53,372 bases of DNA from an uncultured Flavobacteriales bacterium. Its GTDB lineage: Bacteria; Bacteroidota; Bacteroidia; Flavobacteriales_D; Crocinitomicaceae. This document shows positions 43,746 through 52,268 of this stretch, one piece after another. The stretch is from contig CAJXJK010000019.1 of assembly GCA_913054135.1 (NCBI GenBank), forward strand, positions 1-53,372, given 5' to 3'. The translations under genes and the position numbers were made by a program. Every line of letters starts with the position of its first letter. Positions within the stretch are counted from its first letter, which is position 1. The notes under the pieces were generated by a model. That model had not been told where the DNA came from. It was given only the letters and a program-made list of their open reading frames with translations, and ran no database searches.

Positions 43746-44566
43746 TGGAATTAAAGAAATACGAGAAAAACGTGACGTCACAGTGGGGCGAAGATGGGGT
43801 GATTGAAGAGATATTTAACAGACTAGGTGAGGGTAATAAACTTTGTTGCGAATTTGGAGCTTGGGATGGAAAACACTTAAGTAATTGCTGGGATTTATGG
43901 CATAATAAAGACTGGACTGCTGTTCTCATAGAAGGAGAAGATGATCGTGTTGATAATTTGAAGGTTTCATTGGCAGATTTTAAAAAAGTGAAACCTGTCC
44001 TCCGATTTATTGAGCCAGAAGGAGTTAATTCTGTCGATCAAATTTTAGATGATGAAGGAATAAAAGATAGATTGGATCTTTTGAGCATTGATATAGACTC
44101 TGACGATTATGCAGTATTTCAACATTTGAAAAGAACCCCGAGATTAATTGTCATTGAATACAATCCTACCATTCCGCCGCATATTGATTTAGTACAAAAG
44201 AAAGGAGAAAATCTTGGCAATAGTATTTCTTCAATATTTAAGTTGGCGCAAACAAAAGGGTATAAATTCATTCATTTGACTTATACCAATATGTTCCTAA
44301 TTCACGAATCTGAATTTGATAAATTGAATCTTCCTGAGTTAGACTATTTTAGAGTTTTTCCATATGACAAATTAACATGCGTCATAAATACTTATGGAGG
44401 CGATACACTACTTTCTCAACCAATGCCATATGCCAAGTGGTTAGAACCAGCAGATGTTGGAATGAGAAAATATTTGGGTAGAAAGTACCTCGGAAAAGAT
44501 AAGCCATCATTTCCATCTTTTGATTCAGATGGTGATATCCAGCATATCAAGATTATCAATAAATAA
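43742..44566 (+). CDS. FkbM-like SAM-dependent methyltransferase
   Basis: 274 residues. An SAM-binding motif I appears as CCEFGAWDGKHLSN (about 35-48), followed by VLIEGEDDR (acidic end of strand 2) and DLLSIDIDSDDY, the pattern of FkbM-type methyltransferases and relatives in glycan clusters. It overlaps the Wzt-like gene by 4 bases. A Wzt-type glycan-binding domain next to a methyltransferase recalls O-antigen systems in which terminal methylation stops chain growth; that role is an inference. Its stop abuts the stop of the convergent epimerase with no gap. Confidence 0.72.
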   Translation: MMELKKYEKNVTSQWGEDGVIEEIFNRLGEGNKLCCEFGAWDGKHLSNCWDLWHNKDWTAVLIEGEDDRVDNLKVSLADFKKVKPVLRFIEPEGVNSVDQILDDEGIKDRLDLLSIDIDSDDYAVFQHLKRTPRLIVIEYNPTIPPHIDLVQKKGENLGNSISSIFKLAQTKGYKFIHLTYTNMFLIHESEFDKLNLPELDYFRVFPYDKLTCVINTYGGDTLLSQPMPYAKWLEPADVGMRKYLGRKYLGKDKPSFPSFDSDGDIQHIKIINK

Positions 44567-45667
44567 CTAAGAATTCTTTTTCGACTCGAAGTCTACCATT
44601 TGCTTCAATGTTTCTTCAAGGTTAATCGTAATATCCCAATTCGGATAATGATTTTTGAATTTCTCTAAATCAGAAATGTACCAAATGTGATCCCCAACTC
44701 TATTTTCATCAGACTGAGTATAGTTTGACCAGTTCGTTCCTGCTATTCTGTTAATTGAATCTATCGCTTCAAGAATTGATGTAGAGTTATTTCGACCACC
44801 TCCAGCATTGTAAACTTCCCCCTGTCTTGGGTTTTGATGATACTCCCAGAACATGTTGACTAAATCCCAACTGTGAATGTTGTCTCTTACTTGTTTACCC
44901 TTGTAGCCGAAAATTGTGTAATGTTTATCAGTAAGAATACACTTAACTAAATAAGAGAGAAAACCATGTAGTTCAGTTCCTGCATGATTTGGTCCCGTCA
45001 GACAGCCGCCTCGAAATACACCTGTATTCATATTGAAGTATTTACCATATTCTTGAACCATAACATCTGCCGCTACTTTTGATGCGCCAAAAATGGAATG
45101 TTTACAATCATCTATTGACATGTTTTCATCAATTGCCGCTAGTGAATTATTTTCAAAATAGGCCTCATATCTCTTGTCTTCTTCAACGACATTCATGCCT
45201 TTATAGTCTTTATCCGCTTTGCTGTCGTAGTATGAAAAATTAGGTCGATCACCATATACTTTGTTGGTTGAAGTGAAAATAAAAGTTGCTTCAACACAAT
45301 GTAATCTCGTTAATTCTAGAAGATTCATTGTTCCAACCGCATTCACCGTGAAATCAGTTAATGGTTCTTTCATGGCCCAATCATGAGAAGGTTGAGCAGC
45401 AGTATGAATAATGATTTTAATGTCGTCTGCATTCTCAACAAATATTTTTTCTAAATCAACATAATTTCTAATGTCGATATTGTGATGCTCGTAATTTTCT
45501 AAGCTGTTTTCAAGAGCAACCTTAGAATCATTTGTTGAAGCTGCCTCGCCAAAGAAGTAAGCTCTCATATCATTATCAATCCCAATTATTTTGTAACCCT
45601 TTTTATGAAAAAAAAGAGCTGTCTGAGAACCAATAAGTCCCGCGGCCCCTGTAACTAATGCTATCAT
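44567..45667 (-). CDS. NAD-dependent sugar-nucleotide epimerase (CDP-paratose 2-epimerase-like)
   Basis: 366 residues of the extended short-chain dehydrogenase family. NAD motif TGAAGLIGS (6-14), STNKVYGDRPN (133-143, a signature I associate with CDP-paratose/tyvelose epimerases), and FRGGCLTGPNHAGTELHGFL. At the usual YxxxK site the sequence reads FGASK (Phe193 and Lys197), with Phe in place of the catalytic Tyr. The exact sugar cannot be stated. It is downstream of the fucosyltransferase on the minus strand (10-base gap), so the two form an operon opposed to the export genes. Confidence 0.82.
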   Translation of the reverse strand: MIALVTGAAGLIGSQTALFFHKKGYKIIGIDNDMRAYFFGEAASTNDSKVALENSLENYEHHNIDIRNYVDLEKIFVENADDIKIIIHTAAQPSHDWAMKEPLTDFTVNAVGTMNLLELTRLHCVEATFIFTSTNKVYGDRPNFSYYDSKADKDYKGMNVVEEDKRYEAYFENNSLAAIDENMSIDDCKHSIFGASKVAADVMVQEYGKYFNMNTGVFRGGCLTGPNHAGTELHGFLSYLVKCILTDKHYTIFGYKGKQVRDNIHSWDLVNMFWEYHQNPRQGEVYNAGGGRNNSTSILEAIDSINRIAGTNWSNYTQSDENRVGDHIWYISDLEKFKNHYPNWDITINLEETLKQMVDFESKKNS

Positions 45668-45677
45668 TATATTCTTT

Positions 45678-46532
45678 TTAAATTCTTATCCAACTATCTG
45701 GGATAATATCTGTCGTATTAATCTTCTCGTCTGTAAACCACTTTTTTGGTGCAATTACAATTTTATCTTCTTTTTCGCAGAGCCAAGCAGCCCACCAAGC
45801 AAATGTACTATTTGGAATAATGAAGTGTTTACATGATTTCATTAATTCCAAGTAGCTACCAAACTTTTCCCCTTTATGAGAATGATCAACTATGACCATA
45901 TTGTCAATTTTGATATTTTCTTTGCACCATTCAACGTCATCCGAAAATACAAAATACTTGGGGTCAGATATTTTTTTGTCTAGTAATTCAATTCCTTTTT
46001 GGATGAATTCTAATCCCATCACACCATGGGTGTCAGTATCCAAATAATCAGCTCGTCGAACATTGATCATAACCGAATTTGAATTAGATATATCGTAATA
46101 CATCTTCGAAATGTGGTCCAAATCACTGTCAACCACACTGTCTTTAAAACAAAAGTCCTTTCGAATCTCTTGTTCAATATCCTTAAAATACTTCGGGCTT
46201 TGCCAATATCCTTCAAGTAAAACGTCTTTTGGTTTAAAGATGCCTTTTCTTTTTATTTTTTTTTCGGTATCCTCTACTGTTTGTTGAGAGTAATGATAGT
46301 GCGGTTCTTGAATGAGGTCAAACTTTTTAGGTAGTTCGTCAGCAAATCTCTCTTCAACCTTATAGATATCCAAGTCATAATTGCGATAGACAAACCCTTC
46401 AGGCATATCCCTTCTTTTCAAAAAAGATAAATCCATTTCAAAAGAAGTTTGACATCTAGAAGCTAAACTTTTGGCAAATGCATATTGAAACATTTGGTTA
46501 CCCATTCCCCCCATAAGTTTGACTAAAATCAT
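45678..46532 (-). CDS. GT11 family fucosyltransferase (alpha-1,2 type)
   Basis: 284 residues without membrane segments. The N-terminal VKLMGGMGNQMFQYAFAKSL and the C-terminal HFIIPNSTFAWWAAWL are diagnostic for GT11 alpha-1,2-fucosyltransferases (or L-galactosyl relatives), which use GDP-fucose. The H-x-R-R-x-D motif is NVRRAD here, with Asn157 for His. It presumably adds a fucose side branch to the surface glycan. It is first of a two-gene minus-strand operon with the epimerase, divergent from the repeat-protein gene. Confidence 0.92.
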   Translation of the reverse strand: MILVKLMGGMGNQMFQYAFAKSLASRCQTSFEMDLSFLKRRDMPEGFVYRNYDLDIYKVEERFADELPKKFDLIQEPHYHYSQQTVEDTEKKIKRKGIFKPKDVLLEGYWQSPKYFKDIEQEIRKDFCFKDSVVDSDLDHISKMYYDISNSNSVMINVRRADYLDTDTHGVMGLEFIQKGIELLDKKISDPKYFVFSDDVEWCKENIKIDNMVIVDHSHKGEKFGSYLELMKSCKHFIIPNSTFAWWAAWLCEKEDKIVIAPKKWFTDEKINTTDIIPDSWIRI

Positions 46533-46699
46533 TTTCGAGCTTTACGAATTTGACCATAAAGATGTGAAAAATATGTTGATTCACAAGGAATCACATTTTG
46601 GGTATAATTTTTAAATTAATTTTAAGTGGAGTTCAATTTTTGTTCTCTCCTGAGCCAACTATTTAAGCGTCAATACCGTATTTTATAATGATTAAACTT

Positions 46700-46707
46700 T
46701 AACTTTG
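46700..46707 (+). promoter_or_regulatory. Bacteroidota -7 element (TAACTTTG)
   Basis: TAACTTTG matches TAnnTTTG exactly and ends 4 bases before the ATG at 46712, so transcription should start at or within the start codon. Confidence 0.6.
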
Positions 46708-46711
46708 TTGC

Positions 46712-48784
46712 ATGAGAGTCATTCTTCTACTTCTTACATCTCTTTTCGTGATTTCATTAAACGCTCAGCAATGGGAATGGACAAGAAGAATTAATGGGCC
46801 TGCAAATGATTATGTCTCAGATGTTCATTATGATGATGATGGGAACTTATACATCACTGGTAGATCAAAATTTGATGTAATATTTGAAGACGAAACAGCT
46901 CCTATCATGCCTGTTTATTACGGTCATACTGATGCATTTATAGCCAAATACGATACAGATGGAAATTTAATTTGGGCGAATTCAGCCGGAGGCCCTGAAC
47001 CAGATTGGGGATGGGGTGTAACGACTGACCTGGCTGGTAATGTTTATTACACTGGAGAAACTTCTGATACGGCCGTATTTGGCTTGGACACTGTCATCTC
47101 TGATGGCATTAGAGATATTTTCATTGCCAAGTTAGATGTGAATGGAAATTATGAATGGGTGAGAACTATTAGCACAACTGATGAAGACAAGGGGAAAGAT
47201 ATTGAAATTGACGAGAATGGAGATTTATATGTCACAGGTTTTATAAACGATACAGTTACTATTGCTGGTACTTTAATAGGAACACCCAATGTAAGAAACG
47301 GCTTTATTGTTAAAATGAATTCTGATGGTGATTTTCTGTTAGCTCAAGATATCAGTCCTAAATTGTCTGCTGGTTATCATTTGAAAAGTGACAAGAATGG
47401 TTCACTTTATTTAACTGGGGAATTATTATATGATTCATATGTCACAGACTACTTAATTACTGGTCCTACAACACAAGTTTGGAGGGATGCATTTTTGGCG
47501 AAAATGGATTACAATTTATCTACACAGTGGGTTGAATTAGTCAAAGGTCCATTTCATAATATTGGTGAAAGTATCGGGCTGAGTAACAACTATGTTTATA
47601 TGGTTGGTTGCTATTCTTATACTTGTGACTTTTCTGGTATTTCTCTTACCTATAATGGAGACGGCACAAACACAACAACTTTTAACTCATCTAGAGATAT
47701 GTTTATTTCGAAATATGACTTTGATGGTAACATCCAATGGGCTAAAGGAATGGGCGGAAAGGACTATGATTATGCCTATGGTATTGACGTCACTGAAGAT
47801 GATGATATCTACATTGTTGGAAGCTTTGAGGATACAGTTCAATTTGATTCATTTGAAATGGTTTCTAATGGGGGATATGACATTTTTATCTCTAAGCTAG
47901 ATTCTTTGGGTAATGTGCAATGGGTGAAACAGCAAGGGAATTATGATAATGAATTCGGCTTTGCAATTCAGATTGATGAATATGAAAATGTTTATCCTGC
48001 TGGTGGTTATAGAGGTGGTGGACAGAACTTTGACACAATCTGGATGCCAATTCAAGAATATACCGGATATGTGGGGAAAATTGCACAGCATACTGATCCA
48101 AATACAGACATTTTTGAGCCAAATACATGTGGAAATGACACTGTAACGGTAGCCGTAAATGCGATTACGTCTCCATTATCGTATGAATTTAATCTCACGC
48201 CTTCAGGAGGTTGGGTAGATAGTAATGTGTATTCTTTTGTCTACACGGGAACAGGTTTGTCAGGAGAGATTATTGTTTCAAATAATATATATTCTGATAC
48301 CATCCAAGTGAACGAACTAATTGATATTAGTGTTCCTATCGTATTTGACTTGGGGCAAGATATTACTTCTTGTGATTTTAATACGGTTGACCTTTCGGCA
48401 CCTTCTGATCAGAATGGGTATTTATGGTCAACAACTGAAACTTCAGAAACCATTACTGTTAATACCACCGGGGAATATTGGGTGACTGTTTTGGATACCG
48501 TTGGTTGTGAAGTAACTGATTCTATTTCTGTTGCTTTCATTGACTGTACAGGTATAAGTGAAATTGAAGATCAGATATCAATAGTCTATTTTCAAAATAA
48601 GATTATTCAATTAAGCCATGATTTGCCTAACTTAACATGGCAACTATTTGATATCAGTGGAAAGTTGATTATGACCGAATCAAACTCTACTCAAATTGGG
48701 GTACATGACTTAAATTCAGGAGCTTATATCCTGAGGTTTGTTGGAGTGAGTGATGAGCCATTTAAATTTGTTGTCTACAGGTAG
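46712..48784 (+). CDS. T9SS-secreted beta-propeller-like repeat protein
   Basis: 690 residues. Signal peptide about 1-18. Residues about 20-455 hold repeats of the type DDGNLYITG, DAFIAKYDTDGNLIW, DIFIAKLDVNGNYEWV and MFISKYDFDGNIQW, spaced about 45-65 residues, like SBBP repeats that form beta-propellers. Two small beta domains follow (about 460-610), the second of the kind LWSTTETSETITVNTTGEYWVTVLD. The last 75 residues look like a T9SS type A sorting domain (WQLFDISGKLIM, GAYILRFVG). Its place inside a polysaccharide locus may be chance, or the protein may bind the glycan. Confidence 0.83.
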   Translation: MRVILLLLTSLFVISLNAQQWEWTRRINGPANDYVSDVHYDDDGNLYITGRSKFDVIFEDETAPIMPVYYGHTDAFIAKYDTDGNLIWANSAGGPEPDWGWGVTTDLAGNVYYTGETSDTAVFGLDTVISDGIRDIFIAKLDVNGNYEWVRTISTTDEDKGKDIEIDENGDLYVTGFINDTVTIAGTLIGTPNVRNGFIVKMNSDGDFLLAQDISPKLSAGYHLKSDKNGSLYLTGELLYDSYVTDYLITGPTTQVWRDAFLAKMDYNLSTQWVELVKGPFHNIGESIGLSNNYVYMVGCYSYTCDFSGISLTYNGDGTNTTTFNSSRDMFISKYDFDGNIQWAKGMGGKDYDYAYGIDVTEDDDIYIVGSFEDTVQFDSFEMVSNGGYDIFISKLDSLGNVQWVKQQGNYDNEFGFAIQIDEYENVYPAGGYRGGGQNFDTIWMPIQEYTGYVGKIAQHTDPNTDIFEPNTCGNDTVTVAVNAITSPLSYEFNLTPSGGWVDSNVYSFVYTGTGLSGEIIVSNNIYSDTIQVNELIDISVPIVFDLGQDITSCDFNTVDLSAPSDQNGYLWSTTETSETITVNTTGEYWVTVLDTVGCEVTDSISVAFIDCTGISEIEDQISIVYFQNKIIQLSHDLPNLTWQLFDISGKLIMTESNSTQIGVHDLNSGAYILRFVGVSDEPFKFVVYR

Positions 48785-48805
48785 GGGCGGCTTAATCTTG
48801 TTTTG

Positions 48806-48813
48806 TACCTTCG
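48806..48813 (+). promoter_or_regulatory. Near-consensus -7 element (TACCTTCG) for the acyltransferase operon
   Basis: TACCTTCG differs from TAnnTTTG at one base and ends 4 bases before the ATG at 48818. The same variant ending (TTCG) is seen at lptB. Confidence 0.4.
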
Positions 48814-48817
48814 AATC

Positions 48818-49909
48818 ATGGGGTTAATAAGAACGCTTCTTGCTATTTCTGTAGTCATTGCTCATTCAAGTTCGGTTTTCGGAATCGATTTGGTTGGTGG
48901 CCAAATAGCGGTTCAAGCATTCTACATCATTTCAGGTTTTTACATGTCTTTGATTCTGAACGAAAAGTATATTGGGGCCAATGGGTCCTATAAACTATTC
49001 ATATCAAATCGATTTCTAAGATTATTTCCAATTTATTGGGTGGTCCTCATTCTAACCGTTCTCACCTCTTATGGTATCTATGAGTTCACTGGTGGTGAGC
49101 ATTCCGGAATGCTGGCGTCCTATATTGAGCATTGGGATCATCTAGGTAATGGCTCCTTCATTTTTTTAGTATTCACTAATTTGGGGGTGTTCTTGCAAGA
49201 TATGCTACTTTTTCTAGGGCTAGATCTTCAAACAGGCAGTCTGTTCTTTACAGACAGTTTTATAAATACTGAACCTAAAGTCTATAAGTTTTTGATGATT
49301 CCTCAAGGTTGGACAATAGGGATAGAGCTGATGTTCTATTTGATTGCTCCCTTCCTGGTAAGAAATAAACTGCCCATTGTTCTCATGTTAATTGCGTTGA
49401 GCTTAGGGCTAAGATTCTTTCTTTATTATGGAGCAGATCTAACATATGATCCATGGTTGTACAGGTTCTTTCCAACTGAATTAGTCTTTTTCTTGTTCGG
49501 TAATATCTCCTACAAAATGTATGTCAAATACAAAAAAAATAAAGCCGCTAAGAACCTTGGAATCGCCGGGTTAATACTAATCTTATTGATGACATTCACA
49601 TTTAAGTTCGTGCCATATAACTGGGTAATGTTTGCCTATTTTACTTTATTCTTCCTAGCCATCCCATTTGTCTTTGAACTTTCAAAAAGTTGGAAATGGG
49701 ACAGGTGGATTGGTGAATTAAGTTATCCCATTTATATTTCACATATGCTGGTTGTTATTGTTGTCAGTCAGATGTCTTTGCCAACTTATGGAGGCTTCGG
49801 CTTCACAGTCATTGCGATAACTCTTGCTTTGGCAGTCATTTTGAATAAATTTGTTGCCGAGAGAATAGAAGTTATCAGGCAAAAAAGAGTTCAACTAGGA
49901 GAAAAATAA
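48818..49909 (+). CDS. Acyltransferase-3 family membrane O-acyltransferase
   Basis: 363 residues from the ATG at 48818 (a TTG five codons upstream is also in frame). About ten membrane segments. The family N-terminus with conserved His is seen in RTLLAISVVIAHSSSVFG (His16) and the SNRFLRLFPIYWVV block follows near residue 65. Acyltransferase-3 proteins (OatA/OafA type) move acetyl or other acyl groups onto exported glycans. It begins a + strand run of five genes with very short gaps, so it likely heads an operon of glycan decoration genes. Confidence 0.92.
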   Translation: MGLIRTLLAISVVIAHSSSVFGIDLVGGQIAVQAFYIISGFYMSLILNEKYIGANGSYKLFISNRFLRLFPIYWVVLILTVLTSYGIYEFTGGEHSGMLASYIEHWDHLGNGSFIFLVFTNLGVFLQDMLLFLGLDLQTGSLFFTDSFINTEPKVYKFLMIPQGWTIGIELMFYLIAPFLVRNKLPIVLMLIALSLGLRFFLYYGADLTYDPWLYRFFPTELVFFLFGNISYKMYVKYKKNKAAKNLGIAGLILILLMTFTFKFVPYNWVMFAYFTLFFLAIPFVFELSKSWKWDRWIGELSYPIYISHMLVVIVVSQMSLPTYGGFGFTVIAITLALAVILNKFVAERIEVIRQKRVQLGEK

Positions 49910-49912
49910 GCT

Positions 49913-50815
49913 ATGGAGCTATTGTATCATAAAGGTGAAAATTTTGGGGACGCAATTAACCCTATGATTTTTGATCGGTTGTTTGGGGCCCTGATGGAGG
50001 AAAATGATGGGATTGAAATTTTAGGCATTGGATCCATTCTTGGTCATGCTCGACCTTCAAAAGAATGCAAGAAATTCATAGTTTTTTCTAGTGGCTTTGC
50101 TGGTGGAGATTCGTCTACATATGGTAGTGTCCCTGAGCTTAATGATAAATTTGAAATAGTTTGCGTTAGAGGAAAAAAAACCGCTAAGGCACTCGGTATT
50201 GAAGAGACTTATGCAATTGCAGATGGAGCATTGTTGGTCTCAAGACTTTTGGACATTCCGGCTCAAGAAAAAAAATACAAATATTCTTACATGCCACATG
50301 TAGGAAGTATGAATTTATATAAGAAATGGCCCGAGCTAGTAGAGTCTCTTGGCATACATTTCATTGATCCTACTAAAGATCCAATGCAAGTTTTGAAAGA
50401 AATGAAACAGACTCATGTTTTGATGACCGAAGCCATGCATGGAGCTATAATTGCAGACTCTATTCAATTACCTTGGATACCAATAAAAACTAATCAGAGT
50501 ATTAATGAGTTCAAGTGGAACGATTATTTAGAAACAGTTGATTTGGTCTATTTGCCTAATGAGACCAGAACACTTTATAGCAAAGAAGTACTTAAGGGCG
50601 TATTCAAAAAGAAGCTTCAAAAATTCAGGCTCCAAGCGTTTAGTTTTTTACCAACTTTTTTGTACCAAATAATTCAAAATTTTAAGGTTAAAAAAGTTAA
50701 GCGAAATTTTGAATCATTTAAGTCAAAACCCACGTATAAATGTAAGGCAGATAAACTCGAGGAACTTCAAGATAAGTTGCTTGCTGCTGCTGAGCGCGTG
50801 AAAGGTATGGTTTAA
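49913..50815 (+). CDS. Polysaccharide pyruvyltransferase-family protein
   Basis: 300 residues. The start LLYHKGENFGDAINPMIFDRLFG (read as a whole), GIGSILGHA, CVRGKKTAKALGI, AIADGALL and VLMTEAMHGAIIADS match the polysaccharide pyruvyltransferase (CsaB/WcaK-like) family, which adds ketal-linked pyruvate from PEP to glycans. The C-terminal 80 residues are basic and helical and may contact membrane or glycan carrier. It follows the acyltransferase gene by 3 bases. Some members of this family are thought to act as other glycosyl-type transferases, so the exact reaction is not certain. Confidence 0.85.
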   Translation: MELLYHKGENFGDAINPMIFDRLFGALMEENDGIEILGIGSILGHARPSKECKKFIVFSSGFAGGDSSTYGSVPELNDKFEIVCVRGKKTAKALGIEETYAIADGALLVSRLLDIPAQEKKYKYSYMPHVGSMNLYKKWPELVESLGIHFIDPTKDPMQVLKEMKQTHVLMTEAMHGAIIADSIQLPWIPIKTNQSINEFKWNDYLETVDLVYLPNETRTLYSKEVLKGVFKKKLQKFRLQAFSFLPTFLYQIIQNFKVKKVKRNFESFKSKPTYKCKADKLEELQDKLLAAAERVKGMV

Positions 50816-50825
50816 GTATTACAGA

Positions 50826-52268
50826 ATGTATTTTAACTCATTAGAATTTTTTCTTTTTCTTCCTTTAGTATTTGCCATTTATTGGTTAATACCAAAGAAA
50901 AATGTGCTTGAAAAGAATGTAGTCTTGCTTCTTGCTAGTTACGTTTTTTATGGTTGGTGGGATTGGAGATTTTTGTCATTAATACTTTTCAGTTCCATTG
51001 TTGATTATAACCTTAGTCAAAGATTGGGCAAGCAAAATGATAAGAAGAAAAGGAAGTTTTTACTTTTTGTCAGTATCACTCTCAACTTAGGATTACTTGT
51101 TTTCTTCAAATACTGCAACTTCTTTATCGATTCTTTTGCAGAGGCATTCTCATTCTTCGGTCAATCAATGGATCCTGCTCGTCTAGATATTGTATTGCCT
51201 GTTGGTATAAGCTTTTATACATTTCAGACCTTAAGTTATACTATAGATGTATATCGAAAAAAACTTGAACCTTCACGAAATATCATCTCATTTTTTGCCT
51301 TCGTAAGTTTTTTTCCTCAGCTAGTGGCAGGACCGATTGAGAGGGCGACAAACTTGCTGCCCCAATTCAAGAAAGAGAAATCATTCAATTATGTGGAGTC
51401 TGTTGATGGCTTGCGTCAAATTCTTTGGGGCTTTTTTAAGAAAATTGTAATTGCCGACAATTGTGCTCAAATTGCCAATAGGATATTTGATAATTACGAC
51501 TCAATGCCGGGTAGCATGCTTTTTGTTGGGGCGGTTATGTTCGCATTTCAAATTTATGGTGATTTTTCAGGGTACTCTGACATAGCAATTGGATTGTCCA
51601 GAATGTTTGGTTTTAATTTGAAAAAGAACTTCGCTTTTCCATATTTTTCAAGAGATATTGCTGAGTTCTGGCGGAGATGGCACATTTCACTCTCAACATG
51701 GTTTAGAGATTATCTATACATCCCTTTGGGAGGAAGTAAAGGAGGAAAACTTCGACAGCTTAGAAATACCTTCATAATTTTCATTGTCTCAGGCTTTTGG
51801 CATGGACCAAACTGGACCTTTGTGGCCTGGGGAGGCCTAAACGCGTTGCTCTTTCTTCCTCTATTATTAAGAGATAAGAATAGAAAAAACCTTGATATGG
51901 TAGCACAGAAAAAACTGTTCCCCTCGGTTGGAGATATGCTAAGAATATTGAGCACCTTCATAATCGTGTGCTTTGCATGGATATTTTTTAGGGCTGAGAC
52001 AATTGCTGATGCCGGCATCATAATTTCTAAGATCATTGATCCAAGTTTCTTCACATTACCATCCTTTGAGTTTACTGAGTTTTTCAGTCTCTTCTTTTTG
52101 ATAATATTCATAATGATTGAATGGCTTAATCGCCACAAAAATTTTGCATTAGAGTTGGGAGATAGCCCTTATCCAAGATGGTTTAATTGGTCGGCATATT
52201 TGGCAACACTCTTGGTAATCGTAGTTTTTGCAGGGGATCTTCAAGAATTTATTTACTTCCAATTTTAA
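50826..52268 (+). CDS. MBOAT-family O-acyltransferase (AlgI-like)
   Basis: 480 residues, about 11-12 membrane segments. The MBOAT hallmarks are present: EFWRRWHISLSTWFRDYLY (His286) and the active-site His326 in SGFWHGPNWTFVAWGG, plus the early SYVFYGWWDWRF block. AlgI-type MBOATs pass acetyl groups through the inner membrane to a periplasmic partner that modifies the glycan. The next gene, an SGNH/DltD-like protein, starts within its stop codon (TAATG), matching the common AlgI/partner layout. Confidence 0.95.
   Translation: MYFNSLEFFLFLPLVFAIYWLIPKKNVLEKNVVLLLASYVFYGWWDWRFLSLILFSSIVDYNLSQRLGKQNDKKKRKFLLFVSITLNLGLLVFFKYCNFFIDSFAEAFSFFGQSMDPARLDIVLPVGISFYTFQTLSYTIDVYRKKLEPSRNIISFFAFVSFFPQLVAGPIERATNLLPQFKKEKSFNYVESVDGLRQILWGFFKKIVIADNCAQIANRIFDNYDSMPGSMLFVGAVMFAFQIYGDFSGYSDIAIGLSRMFGFNLKKNFAFPYFSRDIAEFWRRWHISLSTWFRDYLYIPLGGSKGGKLRQLRNTFIIFIVSGFWHGPNWTFVAWGGLNALLFLPLLLRDKNRKNLDMVAQKKLFPSVGDMLRILSTFIIVCFAWIFFRAETIADAGIIISKIIDPSFFTLPSFEFTEFFSLFFLIIFIMIEWLNRHKNFALELGDSPYPRWFNWSAYLATLLVIVVFAGDLQEFIYFQF

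Noticed and set aside
46562-46596. CRP-like half sites (TGTGA and two TCACA) upstream of the 46712 gene
   Set aside because: The spacing (TGTGA to TCACA 13 bases apart) does not fit a CRP site, and such short words are expected in AT-rich DNA.
51710-52138. 142-residue minus-strand open frame inside the MBOAT gene
   Set aside because: It is antisense to conserved MBOAT motifs and has no features of its own.
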